Of a stretch of 5,633 nt of DNA, positions 1-4,616 are shown in pieces. The DNA is from CAYSIX01 sp964431205 (GTDB lineage: Bacteria > Planctomycetota > Phycisphaerae > Phycisphaerales > Phycisphaeraceae): contig CAYSIX010000250.1 in NCBI GenBank assembly GCA_964431205.1, forward strand, positions 1 to 5,633, written 5' to 3'. The notes under the pieces are model-generated. The model ran no database searches. It worked only from the letters and a program-made list of their open reading frames with translations, and was not told the origin of the DNA. Made by a program: the position numbers and the translations under genes. The number at the start of each line of letters is the position of its first letter. Within the stretch, counting starts at the first letter, position 1.

Positions 1-153
1 GCTGCGCGGCTGCACGTGCCGACGGCGACGATCCGGTTTGTGAGCGAGACGGTGCAGGAGCTCGGCACGATGATGGAGGGGCCGCCGTCTGATGAAGCCG
101 AGCGACCGAGGCGACGCCGCAGCCGCGACGAGCCGGATTCGTCACCCCAATGA
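1..153 (+). CDS. C-terminal end of an unidentified protein (5' end outside window)
   Basis: The first plus frame is open from the window edge to a TGA at 151-153, giving 50 residues. The first half (about residues 1-27) reads as ordinary folded protein with a plausible amphipathic helix (TIRFVSETVQELGTMMEG), and nearly every third codon position there is G or C, as expected of coding DNA in this genome. The last 20 or so residues are a charged, Arg/Asp/Glu/Pro-rich tail that looks disordered. I do not recognise the family and give no function. The gene converges on the HAD phosphatase gene, with 41 bases between the two stops. Another short plus-strand frame starting at 92 overlaps it but is Arg/Gly low-complexity and looks like a shadow. 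Confidence 0.6.
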   Translation, partial: AARLHVPTATIRFVSETVQELGTMMEGPPSDEAERPRRRRSRDEPDSSPQ

Positions 154-176
154 CGTTCTAAAACGAACTTGGAAAA

Positions 177-203
177 CCGGCCGGGGTCGGCGGGTCAGGC
201 CGG
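177..203 (-). terminator. Possible intrinsic terminator of the HAD phosphatase gene
   Basis: Read on the minus strand, CCGGCC (203-198) pairs perfectly with GGCCGG (182-177) across a 15-base loop, and TTTT (176-173) follows directly. The stem overlaps the stop codon of the HAD gene at 197-195. The stem is only 6 bp and the T run only four bases, so this is a weak candidate. No comparable T run follows on the plus strand for the incoming partial gene. Confidence 0.35.
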
Positions 204-890
204 GGGCACGTCGTCGAACCAGTGGTGGAGGGTGTCGAGGTCGACGGCTTGGAGGTGGTCGACGACGCGGTGGGCGTCGAAGAGGCGGTCGGCGGGCCCG
301 GTGGTGGCCAGGCCGAGGGTCATGAGTCCGGCGGCGCGGGCCGAGGCGATGCCGAAGGGCGTGTCCTCGATGGCCAGGCAGGTGCCGGGGCGGAGGCCGA
401 GGTCGGGGTGGCGTGCGGCGAGCTGTTCGACGGCGAGGGTGTAGGTCTGCGGGTCGGGCTTGGAGCGGGCGACGTCGTCGGCGGTGACGATGACCTCGAA
501 GCGGTCGGTCATGCCCAGGCCGCGCAGCACGGTGTCGATGTCCATGCGTGTGGCGCCGCTGGCCACGGCGATGGGCAGGTGGCCGTGGGCCTGGTCGATC
601 AGCTCGCGGACGCCGGGGATCATGGGCACGCCCTGCTCGAAGAGGCGGAGCATGATCTGCTGCTTGCGGCGGCACAGCTCGGCGACGCGGTCGTCGTCGG
701 CGGGCTTACCCAGCTCTTCGAGCATGGTGCGGAACCCGTCGCGGTCGTCGAAGCCGACGAAGTCGCGCAGGTAGCGGGGGTAGTCCAGCTCGTAGCCGAT
801 GGACCGGCCCAGCTCGGCGAAGGCACGGAAGTGGATCGGCTCGGAGTCCACGATCACGCCGTCGAAGTCGAAGACGATGGCCTGGAGCAT
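195..890 (-). CDS. HAD-family phosphatase, beta-phosphoglucomutase-like (subfamily IA)
   Basis: This 231-residue cytoplasmic haloacid-dehalogenase-type hydrolase has all four HAD motifs in order. Motif I is DFDGV with nucleophile Asp8 and acid/base Asp10. Motif II is the Ser111 in VASGATR. Motif III is Lys144 in SKPDP. Motif IV is the Glu175-Asp176 pair in IEDTP, which helps bind Mg2+. The helical segment between motifs I and II (about residues 16-95) is the C1-type cap of subfamily IA, the group containing beta-phosphoglucomutase, phosphoglycolate phosphatase and small sugar-phosphate phosphatases. Length is normal for the group. The chosen ATG at 890 puts motif I at residues 7-12, as usual, although no clear Shine-Dalgarno precedes it. 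The substrate cannot be read from the sequence. The gene stands alone, between a convergent gene and a large intergenic region. The family call is secure; the exact activity is not. Confidence 0.92.
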   Translation of the reverse strand: MLQAIVFDFDGVIVDSEPIHFRAFAELGRSIGYELDYPRYLRDFVGFDDRDGFRTMLEELGKPADDDRVAELCRRKQQIMLRLFEQGVPMIPGVRELIDQAHGHLPIAVASGATRMDIDTVLRGLGMTDRFEVIVTADDVARSKPDPQTYTLAVEQLAARHPDLGLRPGTCLAIEDTPFGIASARAAGLMTLGLATTGPADRLFDAHRVVDHLQAVDLDTLHHWFDDVPPA

Positions 891-973
891 GGTCGGGAGT
901 GTAACGGGTCGTGCGGGGTTGGGGCGTTCAAGGTGCAGGGTTCAGATGCCCCGATCGTCCGATCGGCGCGGAT

Positions 974-1003
974 CGTGGGAAGCCGCTGTCGCGGCATCCC
1001 ACG
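974..1003. repeat. Strong 30-base hairpin (REP-like palindrome)
   Basis: CGTGGGA (974-980) pairs with TCCCACG (997-1003). After a single A/A mismatch, GCCGC (982-986) pairs with GCGGC (991-995) around a TGTC tetraloop. That is 12 base pairs with one internal mismatch. It sits more than 380 bases ahead of the plus-strand gene, upstream of both flanking genes and with no T run, so it does not look like a terminator for either. It could be a dispersed palindromic repeat, part of a small RNA, or a protein-binding site. Confidence 0.6.
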
Positions 1004-1038
1004 GCGTCCGCTTGTCGAGTGTGGAGCTCTCGAGGTCA

Positions 1039-1078
1039 GATCGCCCGATCACCCGATCGCCCGATCACCCAATCGCCC
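1039..1078. repeat. Five tandem copies of an 8-bp unit, GATCRCCC
   Basis: The unit runs at 1039, 1047, 1055, 1063 and 1071 without gaps. Copies alternate GATCGCCC and GATCACCC, and the last begins AATC. Related CGATCG words occur at 952-965. The length of 8 is not a multiple of three and the position is intergenic, so this is a non-coding microsatellite-like array. Whether it has a role is not visible. Confidence 0.85.
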
Positions 1079-1080
1079 GG

Positions 1081-1247
1081 GGCCGATAACGCGTACGGGC
1101 CGCGGGGCGGGTGCAGCGTGGCCCGGCCGATACCCGACGATCGCGGACATGGACGGCGGGGAAGGGCGGTGGCGAACCCGGCGGAAGCCGGTCGTGGCCG
1201 CGTCATCTCGCCGAGCTTTGTCGGCTCTGCCGGCGCACGGGCCGATA
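1081..1247 (+). promoter_or_regulatory. Three direct copies of GGCCGATA upstream of the HTH-receiver gene
   Basis: Identical 8-mers lie at 1081-1088, 1125-1132 and 1240-1247, all in the same orientation; the first reads GCCGATAA. I see no copy elsewhere in the window. GCCGATAA matches the -10 consensus of sigma-28 (FliA-type) promoters, but the matching -35 (TAAA-type, 11 bases upstream) is missing at all three. They may instead be binding sites for a regulator, perhaps the gene's own HTH product. The repetition is certain; the role is inference. Confidence 0.4.
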
Positions 1248-1366
1248 GCGGTTGCTTCGGTCCCGGCGCATTTTCGCATGGTGACGGTTAATCACGTGGC
1301 GTGGTTTTCCGATGAATCTCCTGCCGAGCGTGCGGGCGCCGCCGCGGCACGTCCTAAAGGAGATTC

Positions 1367-1378
1367 GAGGAGAAAGGC
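1367..1378 (+). promoter_or_regulatory. Ribosome-binding region deciding the HTH-receiver start
   Basis: A purine-rich run, GAGGAGAAAGG, ends about 9 bases before the ATG at 1387; another AAAGGAG lies at 1357-1363. The in-frame ATG at 1312 has no Shine-Dalgarno before it and would add 25 residues unlike the domain family, so 1387 is preferred. Confidence 0.7.
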
Positions 1379-1386
1379 CACCCACC

Positions 1387-1965
1387 ATGCCCAGGCAGAA
1401 AGACATTCTGACCACCGGTGAAGTCGCGAAGATCTGCAACGTCGCTCCCCGCACGGTGAGCAAGTGGTTCGATTCGGGCCAGCTCCGCGGCTACCGGATC
1501 CCCGGCTCCAAGGACCGCCGCATCCCCCTCAACGCGCTGGTCCGCTTCATGAAGGAGCACAACATCCCGCTCGACGGGTTGCAGAGCGGCCAGACCCGCG
1601 TGCTGATCATCGACGACGAGTCCGAGATCGTCGAGGTCCTGCGCAAGGTCCTCAGCGAGCAGGCCAACTACGAGGTCCACGTCGCCCACTCGGGGTTCTC
1701 GGCCGGCGTCGAGTGCGAGAAGTTCCGGCCGCACGTCATGCTCGTGGACGTGCACCTGGGCGACGTCGGCGCCGAGTCCATCCTCAAGATGGTCCGCGAC
1801 AACGACGACATGCAACTGGCCAAGGTCATCGCCATGAGCGGCAAGCTCACCGACGGCCAGGCCCAGCACCTGCTGCAGAAGGGCTTCGACGGGTATCTCA
1901 AGAAGCCGTTCCACATCCGCCAGGTGATCGAAGTCATCGAGGAAGCTACGGCGATCGTGTATTAG
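1387..1965 (+). CDS. HTH-receiver regulator (excisionase/MerR-like HTH plus response-regulator domain)
   Basis: This 192-residue protein has two domains. Residues about 7-60 form a winged helix-turn-helix of the excisionase/MerR-like type (TTGEVAKICNVAPRTVSKW, then a wing containing SKDRRIP). Residues about 70-190 form a CheY-like receiver: acidic pair Asp76-Asp77, phosphoacceptor Asp121 in LVDVHL, switch Ser151 in AMSGK, and Lys173 in KKPF. All residues needed for phosphorylation are present. The domain order is the reverse of a standard response regulator, with DNA binding first and no output domain after the receiver. I recall similar proteins in planctomycetes. It probably binds DNA under control of a histidine kinase, but no kinase gene is in the window. 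It is monocistronic here and converges on egtD, 45 bases away. Three GGCCGATA copies lie upstream and could be autoregulatory sites. Target genes are unknown. Confidence 0.93.
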   Translation: MPRQKDILTTGEVAKICNVAPRTVSKWFDSGQLRGYRIPGSKDRRIPLNALVRFMKEHNIPLDGLQSGQTRVLIIDDESEIVEVLRKVLSEQANYEVHVAHSGFSAGVECEKFRPHVMLVDVHLGDVGAESILKMVRDNDDMQLAKVIAMSGKLTDGQAQHLLQKGFDGYLKKPFHIRQVIEVIEEATAIVY

Positions 1966-1988
1966 CGCCGCGGGTCCGGTGTCCAGCA

Positions 1989-2013
1989 GCCAGACGCTAA
2001 ACGCCAGACGCTA
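1989..2013. repeat. Two direct copies of GCCAGACGCTA
   Basis: An 11-bp unit at 1989-1999 recurs at 2003-2013, separated by AAC (period 14). The last three bases of the second copy, CTA, are the egtD stop codon read on the other strand. TTAGCG at the end of the regulator gene (1962-1967) is also complementary to CGCTAA at 1995-2000. No T-rich run follows, so a terminator between these convergent genes is not evident. Confidence 0.7.
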
Positions 2014-2979
2014 GCCGCCATGACTCAGCCACTGGACGCTGAAGAGCCGGTCGGGGTCGGTCCAGACGCGTTCGACGGTGAAGGCGTCGGCGAGGGCGGC
2101 GAAGCCTTCGAGCGTGTGCTTGTAGGAGCACTCGGTGCGGATGGATTCGCCGGCGGCGAGCTCGAACGCCTGGCCGTTGACGCGGACCCGCTGGTCGGCG
2201 GTGGCGACCAGGTGCATCTCGACGCGGCCGGCGTCGTCGTTCCAGACGGCGCGGTGCTCGAAGCGGCCGGTATCGAAGTCGGCGTCGAGCTCGCGGTTGA
2301 GCCGGTGCAGGAGGTTGAGGTTGAACGCGGCGGTGACGCCCCGGGCGTCGTTGTAGGCGGGCACGAGCACATCCGGGCTCTTGCGCAGGTCCACGCCGAT
2401 GAGCAGCCCGCCGCCGGGCCCGACCAGCTCGGCGACGCGGCGGAGGAACGGCCGGGCCACCTCGGGGTGGAAGTTGCCGATCGTCGAGCCGGGGAAGTAC
2501 ACCACGCGTCGGCGGGGCGTGCGCGTCGGCATGGGCAGTCGCAGCGGCTGGTGGTAGTCGGCGCAGACCGGCAGCACCTCGAGGTCGGGGTACGCCTCGG
2601 CGAGGCGCTCGGCGCTGGCCAGCAGGTGCTCGCGTGAGATGTCCACGGGCACGTACGCGACCGGGTCCTCGAGGTGGTCGAGCAGGATGCGGGTCTTGAG
2701 GCTGCTGCCGCTGCCCAGCTCGACGACCAGGCAGCGCGGGCCGAGCGTCGCGGCGATCTCGTCGCCGGCGTCACGCATGATCGCCATTTCGGTACGGGTC
2801 GGGTAGTACTCCGGCAGCTCGCAGATCCGGTCGAACAGCTCGGAGCCCCGCTGGTCGTAGAGCAGCTTGCAGGGCAGGAGGCGGGGGCGTTGGTTCAGGC
2901 CGTCGACGACCTCGCCGAGCAGGTCCTCGGTGGGCGGGTGCAGGTCCAGGAGCGTGAGCGAGGGGTCGGTTTCGCTGAT
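2011..2979 (-). CDS. egtD: L-histidine N-alpha-methyltransferase EgtD (hercynine synthase), probable ATC start
   Basis: EgtD transfers three methyl groups from S-adenosylmethionine to histidine, giving hercynine, the first step of ergothioneine synthesis. From 2979 the frame encodes 322 residues, close to the 321 I recall for the Mycobacterium smegmatis enzyme. Signatures are LLYDQRGSELFD (39-50), LPEYYPTRTE (55-64), the SAM loop VELGSGSSLKTR (86-97), STIGNF and AYNDARGVTA. The histidine-binding residues of the M. smegmatis enzyme (Tyr39, Tyr56, Asn166, Tyr206, Met252, Glu282, Ser284, from memory) correspond to Tyr41, Tyr58, Asn169, Tyr209, Met255, Glu283 and Ser285, so all are kept. The first 64 residues contain no ATG, GTG or TTG; the first ATG is at 2787, which would delete Tyr41 and Tyr58. 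A GGAG seven bases before ATC at 2979 favours that start; CTG at 2997 is an alternative. It lies 48 bases after egtB and is presumably co-transcribed. Confidence 0.93.
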   Translation of the reverse strand: MSETDPSLTLLDLHPPTEDLLGEVVDGLNQRPRLLPCKLLYDQRGSELFDRICELPEYYPTRTEMAIMRDAGDEIAATLGPRCLVVELGSGSSLKTRILLDHLEDPVAYVPVDISREHLLASAERLAEAYPDLEVLPVCADYHQPLRLPMPTRTPRRRVVYFPGSTIGNFHPEVARPFLRRVAELVGPGGGLLIGVDLRKSPDVLVPAYNDARGVTAAFNLNLLHRLNRELDADFDTGRFEHRAVWNDDAGRVEMHLVATADQRVRVNGQAFELAAGESIRTECSYKHTLEGFAALADAFTVERVWTDPDRLFSVQWLSHGG

Positions 2980-2986
2980 GGTCGGT

Positions 2987-2990
2987 CTCC
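2987..2990 (-). promoter_or_regulatory. Shine-Dalgarno GGAG supporting the non-canonical egtD start
   Basis: On the minus strand GGAG (2990-2987) is followed by a 7-base spacer, ACCGACC, and then ATC AGC GAA. The spacing is ideal for initiation at the ATC at 2979-2977. The CTG at 2997-2995 has no comparable site before it. The site lies in the short egtB-egtD gap. Confidence 0.5.
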
Positions 2991-3027
2991 GTCGCAGTTT
3001 TGAGGGCCCGAGGCGATCGGGGACGAG

Positions 3028-4455
3028 CTACGCCGACCGCGCCAGGCGCAGGCCGGTGATCTGCCAGCGGGCGTCGGGCGGGAAGAAGTTGCGGTAGGTC
3101 GGGCGGATGTGCCCGGGCGGGGTGGCGCACGATCCGCCACGCAACACGTACTGGTTGCACATGAACTTGCCGTTGTACTCGCCCAGCGCGCCGGGCAGAG
3201 GGCGGTAGCCGGGGTAGGCCGCGTACGCCGACGCGGTCCACTCCCACACGTCGCCGAAGCACTGGCGCAGCGGGCCGGCGTCGGTCGCGTCGTCGGCGGC
3301 GTCGATCGGCGCGGGGTGGAACCGGCCCGAGTCGGCGAGGTTGCCCAGGACCGGCTGCGACGCCGCCGCGACCTCCCACTCGGCCTCGGTCGGCAGCCGC
3401 GCCCCGGTCCACCGGGCAAACGCGTCGGCCTCGAAGTAGCTCAGGTGACAAACCGGCTCGTCCATCGCCAGCGGCCGCGGCCCGTTGAGCGTGAACTGCA
3501 TCCACCGCTCGGCGTCGCGGTACCAGTAGAACGGCATCCGCCAGCCCTGCTCCTTGACCGTCGCCCAGCCCATCGACAGCCACAGCTCGTGCCGCTCGTA
3601 CCCGCCGTCGTCCACGAACGCGAGGAACTCGGCGTTGGTGACCGGACGGTCGGCCAGCGCGAAGGGCTCGAGCAGCACCCGGTGGCGCGGGCCCTCGTGG
3701 TCGAAGTGGAACCCGTCGCCGTCGCTGCCGATCTCGTGCACGCCGCCGGGGTAGGAGGTCCAGCGCGGCGGCGCGGGGCGCTCGGCGGGGTCCGGCGCTT
3801 CGTTGCGCGCGGCCCGCGGCTTCGGGGTATGGTGGGCTGACGTGCTGTGCTCAGAAGCCGAGGGTTGAGCGCAGCGAAGCCCCGGATCATGCGCGTACGT
3901 CGGCAGCAGCGGGTTCGTCGAGAACACGTGCTTGATGTCGGTGAGCATCAGCTCCTGATGCTGCTGCTCGTGGTGCAGGCCGATGGTGATGCGCTGGATG
4001 AGCTTGCGGAGCAGGTCGTCGTCGGCGGACTCGATCAGCCGACGGACCCGCCCGTCGATGTAACGGCGGTACTCGTAGACCTGCTCGACGGTGGGGCGGG
4101 AGAGCAGCCCGCGTTGCGGCCGGCAGTGCTGCGGGCCGACGGTGTTGTAATACGAGTTAAACAGGTAGTCGTACTGCGGGTGGGGGAAGCGGTAGGCGGG
4201 CACGAGCTCGAAGAGGACGAACCGCTCGAAGAACCAGCTCGTGTGGGCCAGGTGCCACTTGGCGGGGCTGACGTCGGGCATGGACTGGATGACGTAGTCC
4301 TCGAGCTCGAGCGGCGAGGCGAGCGACTCGGTGAAGGCGCGGACCGAGTCGAACCGTTGGCGAAGGTCGGCGGCGTCAGCGGGGAAGGGGGTGGGCGATG
4401 CAACGGAGTGGTCGGCCCCGCGGGTCGGCGGGGCGGCGGTCGTCGTCGCGGTCAT
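3028..4455 (-). CDS. egtB: Ergothioneine sulfoxide synthase EgtB (DinB plus FGE-sulfatase domains), type II-like
   Basis: EgtB is a non-haem iron oxygenase that couples a thiol donor to hercynine using O2. The 475-residue protein has an N-terminal DinB-like helical domain (about 35-185) and a C-terminal formylglycine-generating-enzyme-type domain (about 230-473) with TEAEWE, DVWEWTAS, RGGSCATP (R439 on) and YRNFFPPDARWQ. Iron ligands are His71 (LAHTSWFFE) and His162/His166 (HEQQH). A Tyr102-Tyr103 pair follows in NSYYN. These positions are all nine higher than His62, His153, His157, Tyr93 and Tyr94 of the cysteine-using Chloracidobacterium thermophilum enzyme as I recall it, so cysteine is the likely donor. 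That agrees with the lack of egtA and egtC nearby. The ATG at 4455 has AGGGAG seven bases upstream. Residues about 190-222, in the inter-domain linker, are encoded by a palindromic insert. egtD follows after 48 bases. Confidence 0.95.
   Translation of the reverse strand: MTATTTAAPPTRGADHSVASPTPFPADAADLRQRFDSVRAFTESLASPLELEDYVIQSMPDVSPAKWHLAHTSWFFERFVLFELVPAYRFPHPQYDYLFNSYYNTVGPQHCRPQRGLLSRPTVEQVYEYRRYIDGRVRRLIESADDDLLRKLIQRITIGLHHEQQHQELMLTDIKHVFSTNPLLPTYAHDPGLRCAQPSASEHSTSAHHTPKPRAARNEAPDPAERPAPPRWTSYPGGVHEIGSDGDGFHFDHEGPRHRVLLEPFALADRPVTNAEFLAFVDDGGYERHELWLSMGWATVKEQGWRMPFYWYRDAERWMQFTLNGPRPLAMDEPVCHLSYFEADAFARWTGARLPTEAEWEVAAASQPVLGNLADSGRFHPAPIDAADDATDAGPLRQCFGDVWEWTASAYAAYPGYRPLPGALGEYNGKFMCNQYVLRGGSCATPPGHIRPTYRNFFPPDARWQITGLRLARSA
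3790..3887 (-). repeat. 98-bp imperfect palindrome inside the egtB linker, translated in frame
   Basis: Two 34-base arms (3887-3854 and 3823-3790 on the minus strand) flank a 30-base loop. The outer 19 bases match 16/19 as inverted repeats and the inner 10 match 9/10, with a poorly paired 5-base segment between, about 27 of 34 overall. It encodes EgtB residues about 190-222, a Pro/Ala/Ser/His/Arg-rich stretch between the DinB and FGE domains. The flanking sequence, NPLLPTYA before and PRWTSYPGG after, is typical of the family, where the linker is usually shorter. The element resembles the in-frame palindromic insertions known from Rickettsia, but I know of no named family for it. Confidence 0.6.
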
Positions 4456-4462
4456 ATCGGGG

Positions 4463-4468
4463 CTCCCT
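4463..4468 (-). promoter_or_regulatory. Shine-Dalgarno of egtB
   Basis: AGGGAG (4468-4463) stands seven bases before the ATG at 4455 on the minus strand. It is a good match and fixes the egtB start. Confidence 0.65.
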
Positions 4469-4537
4469 GAGCCGGAGTCTTGTCATCGGCGACGCGCGGG
4501 GATCACCTCCCTCGGCCGCATCCGCACGCCTCGCCGT

Positions 4538-4566
4538 ATTGTTGCGCCCCATGGGCCCGAGTCCAA
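4538..4566 (-). promoter_or_regulatory. Weak candidate sigma-70-type promoter for egtB-egtD
   Basis: On the minus strand TTGGAC (4566-4561) is followed, after exactly 17 bases, by AACAAT (4543-4538). They match TTGACA at 3/6 and TATAAT at 4/6, including the key A2 and T6. It lies 82 bases ahead of the egtB ATG and downstream of murQ, where an operon promoter would be expected. The evidence is position plus weak motif only. Confidence 0.3.
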
Positions 4567-4587
4567 TTGACCGGGTGGAGAATCTTC

Positions 4588-4602
4588 CGGCGCGTGGCGC
4601 CG
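4588..4602 (-). terminator. Possible weak terminator hairpin after murQ
   Basis: CGGCGC (4602-4597) pairs perfectly with GCGCCG (4593-4588) around a CAC loop, 14 bases past the murQ stop. Only GAAGATTCT follows, not a T run, so intrinsic termination would be inefficient. It may still separate murQ from egtB. Confidence 0.3.
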
Positions 4603-4616
4603 CGGCGTTCAACGCG

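Larger units (their letters stand above)
891..1386. other. 496-base intergenic region between divergent HAD and HTH-receiver genes
   Basis: No convincing protein gene lies here. It should carry the promoters of both divergent genes, but I found no good -35/-10 pair for either. A TACACT about 9 bases upstream of the HAD ATG resembles a -10 box but has no -35 partner. From left to right the region holds two spaced GGTTCA/GTTCA copies (about 926-944), CGATCG repeated at 952-965, a strong hairpin (974-1003), a tandem 8-bp repeat (1039-1078), three GGCCGATA copies (1081-1247), and the ribosome-binding region of the downstream gene. Long open frames crossing it are antisense extensions or repeat translations. 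Confidence 0.7.

Noticed and set aside
1039..1078. CRISPR array
   Set aside because: The units are 8 bp and contiguous, with no spacers and no cas genes nearby.
1081..1089. Complete sigma-28 promoter at GCCGATAA
   Set aside because: The -35 position 11 bases upstream reads GATCACCC instead of a TAAA-type element, so only the -10-like word is supported.
1312..1386. N-terminal extension of the HTH-receiver protein from ATG 1312
   Set aside because: No Shine-Dalgarno precedes 1312, the extra 25 residues look non-homologous, and the purine-rich site just before 1387 fits the later start.
222..1421. 399-residue plus-strand open frame antisense to the HAD gene
   Set aside because: It is Gly/Val/Ala/Glu low-complexity, mirrors the codons of the HAD gene with its four intact motifs, and runs through intergenic repeats into the regulator gene. 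It is a GC-rich shadow.
2788..3027. Frameshift or truncation of egtD
   Set aside because: The conserved N-terminal motifs are in the same frame as the rest of the protein with no stop; only the start codon is unusual.
2771..3583. Minus-strand 270-residue frame spanning the egtB-egtD junction
   Set aside because: It is an Arg/Pro/Ala-rich out-of-frame translation of egtB and the egtD N-terminus; the conserved motifs are all in the other frames.
3847..4470. Plus-strand 207-residue frame antisense to egtB
   Set aside because: Val/Gly/Glu-rich antisense translation of the conserved DinB domain, with no recognisable motif.
4376..4612. 78-residue minus-strand frame between murQ and egtB
   Set aside because: It overlaps the egtB start out of frame, has no good ribosome-binding site and is Arg-rich and motif-free.
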